Origin: Cyclobacterium sp.
Lineage (GTDB): Bacteria; Bacteroidota; Bacteroidia; Cytophagales; Cyclobacteriaceae
Reading direction: 5' to 3'
DNA length: 40,676 bases
Assembly: GCF_014762705.1 (NCBI RefSeq)
Contig: NZ_JABURL010000077.1
Coordinates: 1 to 40,676, forward strand
Part shown: piece after piece, positions 26,591-35,415 of the stretch
How the letters are laid out: every line of letters begins with the position of its first letter
How positions within the stretch are numbered: the first letter of the stretch is position 1
Translations under genes and position numbers: made by a program
Notes under the pieces: generated by a model
Told to the model about the DNA's origin: nothing
The model's input: the letters and a program-made list of their open reading frames with translations, nothing else
Database searches by the model: none

Positions 26591-27889
26591 ATGGAAGAAT
26601 ATTTAAGTATACTCATATTAGTAGTCAGTTTCATTACCCTAATGGGCATTGGGGTACCGGTAGCCTGGGCCCTGGGCTTTTCCAGTTTTTTGACCCTTAC
26701 CGTTACCATTGCCACCGTACCTTCCGCCACCACCATCGCCCAAAGAATGGGGGTGGGTTTGGATAGTTTTGCCCTGCTGGCCATTCCTTTTTTTATCCTT
26801 GCCGGAGAGATCATGAACAAGGGAGGCATTGCCAACCGGTTAATTAACCTGGCCAAAGCCATGACTGGACGCTTGCCTGGTGGATTGTTATATGTGAATG
26901 TGATTGCCGCCATGCTCTTTGGTGCCATTGCAGGTTCTGCTGCTGCGGCAGCTTCTGCTATTGGTGGGATTTTGGGGCCAAGAATGGAAAAAGAGGGTTA
27001 CCCAAGGGAGTTGGGCGCTGCAGTCAACATTACATCTTCCACTACAGGATTGATCATACCCCCTTCCAATGTTTTGATTGTATATTCCCTGGCCAGTGGA
27101 GGAGTATCTATTGCTGCCCTATTTGTGGCAGGCTATATTCCGGGATTGCTCATCGGTATGTTTTTGATGATCACAGCTGCTATATTTATTAAAAAACACA
27201 ATCTTAAAGGAGGGGAAATCACCAGCCTGAAGGAACTGACAAAAAAGTTCCTGGCAGCTTTTCCCAGCTTGATGCTTTTGGTAGTGGTCATTGGAGGTAT
27301 TGTGATTGGCATTTTCACAGCAACAGAGGCATCGGCCATAGCGGTGATTTACACCCTGGTCTTGTCTTTTATTTATGGAGAAATCAAAATAAAGGACCTT
27401 CCTGGGGTTTTGTTGAAATCTTCCGAAACAACCGCCATTGTAATGTTGCTGATTGCTACTTCCATGAGCATGTCCTGGGCCATGTCCAGCGAGAACATTC
27501 CTCAGTCCATAAGTGCTGCTTTATTGGCACTTAGTGACAATAAATTCGTCATTCTGATCATGATTAATCTGATCCTGTTGTTTGTAGGAACCTTTATGGA
27601 CATGACTCCCGCAGTACTTATTTTTACGCCGATTTTTCTTCCGGCTGTAGTTACATTGGGTATCGATCCGGTACACTTTGGGATCATGATGGTACTAAAC
27701 CTTTGCATAGGAATCTGTACACCTCCGGTGGGCTCCGTGTTGTTTATTGGAGTAGGGGTGGCCAGAACCAGTATTGCCAAGGTATTTCTTCCCTTGTTGC
27801 CTTTTTTCCTGGCCATGATTCTCGGATTGCTGGTGATTACACTCGTTCCGGAGCTGACGCTGTGGCTTCCCGGTTTATTTGGATTATAA
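26591..27889 (+). CDS. dctM: TRAP transporter large permease subunit
   Basis: The 432-residue protein has about 11-12 membrane segments. Typical DctM motifs are GIGVPVAWALGFSS, FALLAIPFFILAGEIMNKGG near residue 60, and the small-residue run FGAIAGSAAAAASAIGG near 115. PREYGAA-like PRELGAAVNITSSTTGLIIPPSN follows, then FVGTFMDMTPAVLIFTPIFLP and LNLCIGICTPPVGSVLFIG. It is the ion-coupled channel of the transporter. Full length; a strong terminator follows 19 bp after the stop. Confidence 0.95.
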   Translation: MEEYLSILILVVSFITLMGIGVPVAWALGFSSFLTLTVTIATVPSATTIAQRMGVGLDSFALLAIPFFILAGEIMNKGGIANRLINLAKAMTGRLPGGLLYVNVIAAMLFGAIAGSAAAAASAIGGILGPRMEKEGYPRELGAAVNITSSTTGLIIPPSNVLIVYSLASGGVSIAALFVAGYIPGLLIGMFLMITAAIFIKKHNLKGGEITSLKELTKKFLAAFPSLMLLVVVIGGIVIGIFTATEASAIAVIYTLVLSFIYGEIKIKDLPGVLLKSSETTAIVMLLIATSMSMSWAMSSENIPQSISAALLALSDNKFVILIMINLILLFVGTFMDMTPAVLIFTPIFLPAVVTLGIDPVHFGIMMVLNLCIGICTPPVGSVLFIGVGVARTSIAKVFLPLLPFFLAMILGLLVITLVPELTLWLPGLFGL

Positions 27890-27908
27890 CAATGCGTTCG
27901 AATCAATC

Positions 27909-27943
27909 AAAAGCCGCTGGATAATTTTTATCCAGCGGCTTTT
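27909..27943 (+). terminator. intrinsic terminator after dctM
   Basis: GCCGCTGGATA (27913-27923) pairs with TATCCAGCGGC (27929-27939), an 11-bp perfect stem with a 5-nt loop. A-run and T-run flanks extend it, and six T follow the stem (27940-27945 region). It ends the kdgK-dctPQM message. Confidence 0.92.
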
Positions 27944-27956
27944 TTAGTTTTTTAAA

Positions 27957-28336
27957 AAAGTATGACTCGGGTGGGGGACAAAGGGGGGCAGCGATTCCAT
28001 CCTTGTAAAATGACTCAGACTTCATAAAATCCCTCCGCCGCGGCGGAGGGCTAGGGGGATTTTTTCGTAAACGCTCCAAATTTCTAATGGTTATAAATTG
28101 TTATTAGAAGCTGGAAATGAGTTTAAAGTTGATTCTTAGACAACTTTCGATTTCAGAAAATTACCCATTTGCTTAGGAAGGAAAACTATAAACAAATCGT
28201 CCTTTTCTAGAATCGAACTCAGGTTAAAATGGAAATGCATGGATCGGTAATAGGTATGAATACCCTTTCAAAACCGAATAAAAATCGCCTTTTCTAAAAA
28301 TAATTTCTAATTTAGGAGCCTTGACCCAATAAACCC
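27957..28336. other. gene-free stretch with G runs and a GC-rich palindrome
   Basis: No coherent reading frame was seen. The left part holds three G runs (27969-27971, 27973-27977, 27983-27988) and then a perfect 20-bp palindrome. The rest is AT-rich leader of the lipoprotein gene at 28337, with a 7/8 match to the -7 element (TAATTTAG, 28308-28315) but no clear -33 partner. Confidence 0.6.
28027..28062. repeat. GC-rich palindrome nested in an A/T-flanked inverted repeat (REP-like)
   Basis: CCCTCCGCCG and CGGCGGAGGG (28031-28050) form a perfect 20-bp palindrome. AAATCCC before it can also pair with GGGATTT after it (28056-28062). The GC content is far above the surroundings. It resembles the CCCCCT-type intergenic repeats of Bacteroidota, but I could not check its copy number. 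Confidence 0.6.
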
Positions 28337-29653
28337 ATGAAACTATCCATCAGTACCAGCTTCGGTAACTTTGAAATTCCATTACTTGCCCTGACAATTG
28401 TAGTTTTTTTTTGCAGCGGGTGCAAGACGGAAAAAGATCAGGCAGATTCAGCCTTTTCCCTGCAAATAGAGCAACTTACTTCAGGCACAAAGCATCATTT
28501 TTTTGGCTATATCGGGCAATGCCAGACCATACCCTGGAATGAATCGGGACAATACATCCTGGGAATGGAGATTGACACCATCAGCCGGATGCCCAGACCA
28601 GATGAACCTGCGATGATTTTTGTAATAGACACAGAGGATGAAAACAACATTATTCCCCTTGATCAAACCTACGCCTGGAATCCACAGCAGGGAACCATGT
28701 TTTACTGGAACCCGCTAGCTCCTGAAACTCAATTTTTTTTCAATGACCGGGATCTCGAAACAGGGAAAATCTTCACTGTAATTTATGACATTAAGGAAAG
28801 GAAACGTGTAAAGGAATACCGGTATGAAGACACGCCTATTGCAAACGGCGGTGTTGCTGTCAACGGAACGGCCTGGCTCGGACTAAATTATGGAAGACTT
28901 GCCAGGTTGAGGCCTGTAACTGGTTATCCCGGAGTACCAGACTGGTCTGAAGAAGAAATTGCCCCAAAAAACGATGGGATTTTTATTATTGATGTGAAAA
29001 CCGGCGAAAAGAATTTATTGGTTTCTTACCATCAATTAGATGAAAAGATCAGAGAATCAATTCCGGATTTGCAGCACAGCGGTCTCTTTATTAACCATAC
29101 GCTGTGGAACAGAAATAGTGACCGTATTTATTTTTTTGCCCGTGCCGGATGGGGTCCGGGAGACGACAGTAGCAATCGGGTTAATGTTCCATTTACCATC
29201 AATTCAGATGGCACAGGGTTAACCCTCCATAGTATTTTTGTTGGGGGACACCCGGAATGGGATGAAGGAAATATTCTGATAGGAAGCGCCCCTGATGATT
29301 TGGGGAAGAAAAGGCAAGTGTTATACGATGTGGAGCATAAGCAAATCCAGGGATACATGGGCGACTCAGTTTTGTTTCCCAATCCGGAAGGAGATATTTC
29401 CCTTTCTCCGGATGCGAACTGGTTTGCCAACGGATTCGGAAAAAATGGTAAGAACTATTATACCATTTTAAGACGAAATGATGGTGTATGGGCCAAAAGT
29501 GAAGGCATTGGTAAAGGAGATTACAGCGGCGATATCCGGATAGATCCTGCACCGAGGTGGAACCGTACCAATGATGCCATTCTGGTTCCCGGAATTGCTC
29601 CCAATGGGACCAGGCAGATGTTTCTTATACAAGTATTTTCAAACAAAATTTAA
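28337..29653 (+). CDS. secreted lipoprotein with TolB/oligogalacturonate-lyase-like beta-propeller
   Basis: The 438-residue protein has a lipoprotein signal ending FFCSGC (Cys29). The rest is propeller-like, with TIPWNESGQYILGMEI, NDGIFIIDVKTGEKNLLVS, NHTLWNRNSDRIYFFAR, FVGGHPEWDEGNILIG and LSPDANWFANGF. The layout and the His in GHPEW recall oligogalacturonate lyases (PL22) and TolB-like propellers. I could not confirm the full set of metal ligands, so lyase activity is not claimed. It converges on the SusC-SusD operon and shares a terminator with it, which suggests a role with the same polysaccharide. The start is ATG 28337. Confidence 0.65.
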   Translation: MKLSISTSFGNFEIPLLALTIVVFFCSGCKTEKDQADSAFSLQIEQLTSGTKHHFFGYIGQCQTIPWNESGQYILGMEIDTISRMPRPDEPAMIFVIDTEDENNIIPLDQTYAWNPQQGTMFYWNPLAPETQFFFNDRDLETGKIFTVIYDIKERKRVKEYRYEDTPIANGGVAVNGTAWLGLNYGRLARLRPVTGYPGVPDWSEEEIAPKNDGIFIIDVKTGEKNLLVSYHQLDEKIRESIPDLQHSGLFINHTLWNRNSDRIYFFARAGWGPGDDSSNRVNVPFTINSDGTGLTLHSIFVGGHPEWDEGNILIGSAPDDLGKKRQVLYDVEHKQIQGYMGDSVLFPNPEGDISLSPDANWFANGFGKNGKNYYTILRRNDGVWAKSEGIGKGDYSGDIRIDPAPRWNRTNDAILVPGIAPNGTRQMFLIQVFSNKI

Positions 29654-29731
29654 CAATATTTTTTTCTGAAATCAGTTCAAAATCAGGTAACTACATATCA
29701 CCAATAGTAGGAAATGGTTGCTGATATATAA

Positions 29732-29760
29732 AAAAACCCGGAAGGAATTTCCGGGTTTTT
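29732..29760. terminator. two-way terminator between the propeller lipoprotein and susD
   Basis: CCCGGAA (29737-29743) pairs with TTCCGGG (29749-29755) around a 5-nt loop, with A5 before and T5 after. Each strand therefore ends in a U run. It serves both converging transcripts. Confidence 0.88.
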
Positions 29761-29781
29761 GTAATTGTGAATTGGTTGATT

Positions 29782-31638
29782 TTAATCTTCAGTACTGCTG
29801 TGGTTTCCATCTACCGTGGTAAGCGGCGGAACATTGTTTTCGAAACCTGAGTACCCCTTATTTTGATTGATGATTCCTTTTGTATTGGTATTGATGGCAT
29901 CGGCAGGAATGGGCCAAAGCACATGGTAAGGGCTATAGGTATAGGTATCACCATGACGTGTAAAAACACCTTTGTTGTAATAATCCGTAAATTCCATGAT
30001 CCTGTCGTACAGGAAATTTTCTTCGGAGAAATTATCTATGGAATAGGTTTTTCCATTGTAGGCCTGAATACCGGTATTGGCAAAAATATAAGCCATACGG
30101 GTCAGTTCCGTTTTTCTGGGTTCTTCATAGTAAAGTTCTCTCGCTCTTTCATCCAGAATAGTCCCTATGTTCATCTCTTCAGGACCATATGGGGCGGCAC
30201 CGGCACGTGTCCTAACCGCATTTACATCTGCCGCAGCATTGGCCATATCCCCTTTCCATACATAGGCTTCAGCACGAAGCAAGTAGGTTTCTGCCAGCCG
30301 GAATATGTACCAGTCACTGTGTCCACCACTTGGCCGGATATTTTGTGGATCAGGGATATATAATTTGTAGTGTGGCCAGGAAAACCAGCTACGGATAGTG
30401 TCTACTACCAATACAGTTCCTTCGTCATTCCTGAATTGTAGGGGTTTTCCATAATACTCATCCCCCAGATCGACCAGAGCGGGATTGTTATAGACCAGAT
30501 CGGTCATATCCATCCAGTTTCCAGGTGCATGACGCAAGTCATTTTCATCATCCCAGATCATGCTTTGATGGTACCAGGTACCTCTCAGACGTCCAATGCC
30601 CCGACCATAACGGGTTACATGGTCAATCTCTATTCCTGGTTGATCTATGGTTCCTCTATTGCCATTCGGTGTATTGATGTTGGTGATCCAGAAGGGAACA
30701 GCCTGTCGCATGGATGACATCCCACCGGAATTTCCATCGGTATCCATTCTGTCCATTACCATCAGTATGGCCTCTGTATTGGCACTTGACGATTTGTTTT
30801 CAGGACGATGCAAGTCCCAGATCAGGTTTCTGTCCGGATCGTTGCCGGTAGAACCAAATCTTTCTGTCATCAGGGCATGGGTACCTCCGTCAATCAGGCG
30901 GCTGGCAGAAGCAATGGCATCATCAAATTCTCCCAGAGCAAGGTTTACCTTGGTTAGCAGGTGTTGAATGGCTCCCTTGGGAACCTGTCCGCGGTCCATT
31001 ACTTCGGGCACCCAAGGTTCCGCCCATTCCAGATCTTCTTTCATCTTCCGGAGAATTACTTCCCGGTCGGTGGAATAAAAATCAAGTCTGGGTTCCAGTA
31101 TCTCTTCCAGAATCAAAGGCACATCCCCAAATTGATTGGTTAGCCGGTAGTAGCGCAAAGCCCGGTGAAAATAGGCCGTACCCAGAATGTGGTTGCGTTC
31201 TGCTTCTGATTCGTAGTCTGTGGGATCATCGATCCTGGAAATAACCGTATTGGCATATTTGATGCCTTTAAAACCTTCATACCAATACCACCCGATTCTA
31301 TTGGTGTTGGTACTGTTCAGGTTGGCATCAGGGGTGATCAGCAAGTTCATGTCCTGGGCAGGTCCTGATTTATCCGTGGTACCTTCTATGGCCACTTCAG
31401 TGAATATATGTTCGGTTAGGATAGGAGGTCCATCCCCGGTATACTCATGGCGCATATTTCGCTCACAGGCAACCAGCGCACCCCAAAGTCCGCTGGCGGA
31501 GTTGAAAGTGTTTTCCGGAGCGTAAAAGGATAATGGCTTGGGTTCCAACCAGGATTCATCACATCCTGTGGTAGTTAGCATCATACCTGAAGCCAGGAGG
31601 CCCAGGTAAAATGAAGATCTTTTTATGTTTATTTTCAT
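29782..31638 (-). CDS. SusD/RagB family outer-membrane nutrient-binding lipoprotein
   Basis: The start is set at ATG 31638, where a lipoprotein signal begins ([18 protein letters not shown], lipobox TTTGC). The longer frame to 31665 overlaps the susC stop by one base. The roughly 618-residue protein has the SusD N-terminal layout ([20 protein letters not shown]), an internal [20 protein letters not shown] and the C-terminal [18 protein letters not shown] and RTRAGAAPY repeats. [11 protein letters not shown] follows. It caps the SusC channel at the cell surface and binds glycan. The substrate is unknown. Confidence 0.96.
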   Translation of the reverse strand: MKINIKRSSFYLGLLASGMMLTTTGCDESWLEPKPLSFYAPENTFNSASGLWGALVACERNMRHEYTGDGPPILTEHIFTEVAIEGTTDKSGPAQDMNLLITPDANLNSTNTNRIGWYWYEGFKGIKYANTVISRIDDPTDYESEAERNHILGTAYFHRALRYYRLTNQFGDVPLILEEILEPRLDFYSTDREVILRKMKEDLEWAEPWVPEVMDRGQVPKGAIQHLLTKVNLALGEFDDAIASASRLIDGGTHALMTERFGSTGNDPDRNLIWDLHRPENKSSSANTEAILMVMDRMDTDGNSGGMSSMRQAVPFWITNINTPNGNRGTIDQPGIEIDHVTRYGRGIGRLRGTWYHQSMIWDDENDLRHAPGNWMDMTDLVYNNPALVDLGDEYYGKPLQFRNDEGTVLVVDTIRSWFSWPHYKLYIPDPQNIRPSGGHSDWYIFRLAETYLLRAEAYVWKGDMANAAADVNAVRTRAGAAPYGPEEMNIGTILDERARELYYEEPRKTELTRMAYIFANTGIQAYNGKTYSIDNFSEENFLYDRIMEFTDYYNKGVFTRHGDTYTYSPYHVLWPIPADAINTNTKGIINQNKGYSGFENNVPPLTTVDGNHSSTED

Positions 31639-31664
31639 GATTAATTCTTTTAAATAGTCAACCA

Positions 31665-34600
31665 TTAAAGCGTCAAATCAAGTCCCAGGGTAAAAATCCT
31701 TGGGGTTGGTCCTCCAGACTCAGGGTCCCAGAAGTTCATTTCGGGGGCGTAAAAGCCTACGTTACGCACATTCATGTACAGCCTTAAATTCTCAATTTTT
31801 GCTCTTTCCAGAATGGTTTGGGGAACCGTATAGGCCATGGAAATATTTTCCAACCTTACGAAAGACCTGCTTTGGTATACATTGAAACCACCGGCGCCGC
31901 CTTCACTGGAATACAATCTTGCCCATTCATTGCTGGGATTTTCCTCGGTCCAATAGGGTAGGATATAGGAATTGGAACGGTCCAGAAAGCCCTGTCGGTT
32001 TTTCCTTTGGTTAAAAGTACCTATATGGCCCAAGTAGGCGTACATCATAAAGGATACATCGAAATTTTTCCAAATTTTAAATTCATTTCTAAAACTCCAT
32101 CTGGATCTGGGCTCAGAGAATCCCAGAAACTGCCGGTCGGCATTGGTGTATAATCCGTCATTATTGACATCTTCGATTTTAAAATCGCCTGGTTTTACCC
32201 CATAATCGCTGGCCTCATCGGCTTCGGGAGTTTGCCAAATACCGTCTGTTTTGTAATTCCAAACAGCATCTATGGCCCTGTCAATAAACCAACGGTTACC
32301 GATATCGTCCAATTCTTCCCCATTCTCATCCAGATCACCATACAAGCTTACTATCCGGTTACGGTTCATTTGGAAATTCAGGCTGGTCCGCCAGGTCACA
32401 TTGGAGCGGTTTACCAAGAGACTGTTTAAGCTGACTTCGACACCCCGGTTTCTTACTTCACCCAGGTTGTCATACACAAAATTAAATCCCAGAATATCCG
32501 GAAGACTTCTTTCTACCAAAAGGTCAGTGGTGGACATGTCATATACTTCAATGGTACCATCCAGTATACTGTTGAACAAGGAGAAATCCAATCCCAGGTT
32601 GGTGGAAGTGGTTTTTTCCCAGCGCAGGTTTGCATTTTGCATGGTGTTTACATACAACTGGCTGACAAAATACAATTCCCCACTTGGTCTTTGGTAAAAA
32701 TATTTTCCGGTTTGTAAATCGGACAGGGCAGCATAGCGGCCTATATCCCTGTTACCATTTACTCCCCATGAAGCCCTTAACTTACCATAGTCAAGCCAGG
32801 GAATATTGACGAAGTCTTCATCCGTAAATACCCAGCCAAAAGCCGCTGAAGTAAAGGTAGCTCTTGGATTACTTTGGCCAAAGGCAGAATATCCATCCCT
32901 TCTAACGGAAAGGGTGGTGATGTATTTGTCGGATAAGGTATAAATCACCCTTCCCATCAATGCATCTGCGGTATGCTGCTGATCATTGCTTGAAATGATG
33001 GGATTGATACCTGCGCCGATATTGTGGTAACCCAATCGGTCATGTGGCTCGAAACCAACATTTTGCATGGAATTGTCCCAACTCTGGAATTTTTCCGCAT
33101 TAGCCAAAAGTGTCACATCGAAATTATGGATGTTGTTGAAATTTTTATTCCAGCTCAGGATATTATCCACTTGCCAGAAATACACTTTTCTTTGTTGCCT
33201 GCTGGCCCTTCCTCCCATGTTTTCAAAATCCTGATGGGCGGCCATTTCATGGTTGTATCGCTCATAGAATTCATACCTGGGAGTGAAATTGGTTCTGAAC
33301 TTGATACCAAAGGGCAGTTCTATAGCTGCAAAAAGAGTAGAGTTGATGGTGGTTTCCTTTTGCAGGCGATCGGTAAAGCTGGGTGTATAATAAGGATGGC
33401 GACCTCCACTTACCTCTTCATTTGGCCTGAATCTAAGGCTGACACCATCTTCAAGAAATGGTTCACCCCATGGAGATAGGTTGGTCATATCTCCCCAGTT
33501 TACAGGGATCTGGCTTTCATCCCTGTCCGCAAATTGGGTGTTCATTCCTACGGTTAACCATTCGTTGACATTCCCCTCTATGTTGAACCGGCTTCTGATG
33601 GTAGTAAATTTATCCCCAACGACAAGCCCTTCGTTGTCCAGGTAGCCCATGGACCAATAATACCTAAAGTCTTCACTTCTACCAGAAAGGCTGACAGTGT
33701 GATCCTGGCGCAGACCATTCTGAAACATCATATTGTACCAATTTACACTTTCCCCCGCTTTGTAGTTGGCTATTTCCAGAGGTTGCATGTTCAGTCTTTG
33801 CAACCAGACTGTTTCCGGGTCGCCATCAGAACCGTCATAATTCAACCAGGTTTCCAAAGAAATGTCAGAAGGGAGGGTGTTGGGATTGGAAAAGCGGTAA
33901 GGTTCGAATCCTCCGGCGTTGATACTTTCCATCACATCTTCCCTCCAGGACAAAAAGCCCTGAGGACCGTAAACAGGCTCATTTTTGGCCATGGTAGCCA
34001 TTCCCCAGTTGGTATTGATTTTAATCTGAGGTTTGCCTAAAGCTCCCTTTTTGGTATTGACCAACACAACCCCGTTGGCCGCTTTTGCTCCAAACACAGC
34101 CGCCGAGCTTGCATCTTTCAGCACATCGATGCTTTCGATATCATTTGGGTTGATATCCGCTAACTGCCCATAATAAATGGCCCCATCCAATACGATTAGT
34201 GGACTTGACCCGGCATTAAGGGAGGTTCTACCCCTCACTTCCAGGCTACCACCACCTTTTGCATCCGTATTCAAACCAACATTCAGACCGGCAATGTTAC
34301 CCCGAAGTACATCCTGTACTGAATTGGGGTTTTCATTTTCCAGCCGGGTAGCGGTAACAGAAGAAACCGCTCCGGTTAAATCTCTTTTCCTTGCCGTACC
34401 ATAACCAATGACGACCACCTCTTCCAGAGAAGCGGTATCCATCAGAAGGGTGACATTGATTTCGGATTGGTTTCCTACGGTTATTGTTTGTGATACAAAT
34501 CCGACATAGGAAAAGGTCAAATCCGCCCCTTCGGGTACCGACAAGGAATAACTGCCATCAATGTCTGTCACAGTGCCTGTTCCGGTTCCGGCTATAAAAA

Positions 34601-34832
34601 CAGTAACGCCCGGAATTCCTTCGCCGGATTCATCGGTGACCACACCCGATACGGTAACGTCTTCCGCCCTGGGATTCGCCAAAAGGCGGGTTTCCTCCCG
34701 GGGCTTCTCAAATGGCTCATTTTTAGCTATGTTTGCCGCAAAAGTGTTTGCGGCAAACAACAGGCTGACACAAAGACCAAGACCTAAATGGCCTATCCCT
34801 TTGACGCCTGACATTTGTAAGCATTCTTTCAT
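31665..34832 (-). CDS. SusC/RagA family TonB-dependent outer-membrane transporter
   Basis: The 1055-residue protein has a signal peptide, then a CarboxypepD_reg-like domain at ~60-130 ([39 protein letters not shown]). The TonB box and plug begin at [20 protein letters not shown] near 135. The plug has [32 protein letters not shown] and [20 protein letters not shown]. The barrel ends with a typical terminal strand, FTLGLDLTL. It imports glycans across the outer membrane with TonB and SusD. The first gene of the pair; susD starts 26 bp after its stop. A LacI-type operator lies 124 bp upstream. Confidence 0.97.
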   Translation of the reverse strand: MKECLQMSGVKGIGHLGLGLCVSLLFAANTFAANIAKNEPFEKPREETRLLANPRAEDVTVSGVVTDESGEGIPGVTVFIAGTGTGTVTDIDGSYSLSVPEGADLTFSYVGFVSQTITVGNQSEINVTLLMDTASLEEVVVIGYGTARKRDLTGAVSSVTATRLENENPNSVQDVLRGNIAGLNVGLNTDAKGGGSLEVRGRTSLNAGSSPLIVLDGAIYYGQLADINPNDIESIDVLKDASSAAVFGAKAANGVVLVNTKKGALGKPQIKINTNWGMATMAKNEPVYGPQGFLSWREDVMESINAGGFEPYRFSNPNTLPSDISLETWLNYDGSDGDPETVWLQRLNMQPLEIANYKAGESVNWYNMMFQNGLRQDHTVSLSGRSEDFRYYWSMGYLDNEGLVVGDKFTTIRSRFNIEGNVNEWLTVGMNTQFADRDESQIPVNWGDMTNLSPWGEPFLEDGVSLRFRPNEEVSGGRHPYYTPSFTDRLQKETTINSTLFAAIELPFGIKFRTNFTPRYEFYERYNHEMAAHQDFENMGGRASRQQRKVYFWQVDNILSWNKNFNNIHNFDVTLLANAEKFQSWDNSMQNVGFEPHDRLGYHNIGAGINPIISSNDQQHTADALMGRVIYTLSDKYITTLSVRRDGYSAFGQSNPRATFTSAAFGWVFTDEDFVNIPWLDYGKLRASWGVNGNRDIGRYAALSDLQTGKYFYQRPSGELYFVSQLYVNTMQNANLRWEKTTSTNLGLDFSLFNSILDGTIEVYDMSTTDLLVERSLPDILGFNFVYDNLGEVRNRGVEVSLNSLLVNRSNVTWRTSLNFQMNRNRIVSLYGDLDENGEELDDIGNRWFIDRAIDAVWNYKTDGIWQTPEADEASDYGVKPGDFKIEDVNNDGLYTNADRQFLGFSEPRSRWSFRNEFKIWKNFDVSFMMYAYLGHIGTFNQRKNRQGFLDRSNSYILPYWTEENPSNEWARLYSSEGGAGGFNVYQSRSFVRLENISMAYTVPQTILERAKIENLRLYMNVRNVGFYAPEMNFWDPESGGPTPRIFTLGLDLTL

Positions 34833-34955
34833 TTTTTTTGGGTTAGAATTAATGAATAATTGTTTTGTTTTCAGGCTTTTGACCCTGTATATCAGCTTGA
34901 AAAATGTTCCTATTCAAGCCAATAATCGCCTAACATAAGGATATTTTATAGACAA

Positions 34956-34969
34956 TGCAATCGGTTTCA
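34956..34969. promoter_or_regulatory. LacI-type operator upstream of susC
   Basis: TGCAATCGGTTTCA matches the LacI-family consensus TGnAAnCGnTTnCA at every fixed base. Its left half, GCAATCG, is identical to the operator at uxaA. It lies between susC and the likely minus-strand promoter region. A common regulator is inferred; no lacI-family gene is in the window. Confidence 0.65.
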
Positions 34970-35354
34970 TTAATATAATAATGGGTTACAATAAAAAATT
35001 ATATTTTTATAGTGCAATAAATTATGAAAATACAAAATTTAATTTTTTAATATTTATAAGAAAAATTTAGGATTTTAAATGGGATGCCCGATTGAGAGCA
35101 TCTTTCGAAATATGTTTTGGAAATTAGGGCAACAGCCCTTTAAAAATATTTATTTTTGTTGTATTTTTTTTATTAAAAAAAATTAAAAAGTAATTAAAAA
35201 CGAATTAAATATACATTTTATAATTTATTTGGTATAAAGATAATTAAAATCTAGATAACAGGTACACCCATAAATGATACCCGAATAAGAGGTTTTGTAC
35301 CATTGCATTAAAGAGATAAATTTCACCAATTGTTTAAAATTTTATTGCTGTCTA

Positions 35355-35384
35355 TTGAAATTGTTGTTAATATCACTAAATTTA
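35355..35384 (+). promoter_or_regulatory. candidate promoter of the cytochrome c/DUF1553 operon
   Basis: TTG at 35355-35357 and TAAATTTA at 35377-35384 are 19 bp apart, the normal spacing for TTTG and TAnnTTTG. The -7 element matches at 7 of 8 positions. The expected transcript start falls near 35391, so GTG 35392 would have almost no leader, and ATG 35416 is the more likely start codon. Confidence 0.4.
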
Positions 35385-35415
35385 AAATAAAGTGTTTCAA
35401 TTCGTTTTGAAGGTT

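Larger units (their letters stand above)
34833..35391. other. divergent AT-rich control region between susC and the cytochrome c gene
   Basis: This 559-bp stretch has no coherent reading frame. It holds a LacI-type operator (34956-34969) on the susC side and a promoter-like pair (35355-35384) on the other side. A TAAATTTTG-like element sits on the minus strand near 35031-35039, one base off spacing from TAnnTTTG. The middle is very AT-rich. Confidence 0.6.
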
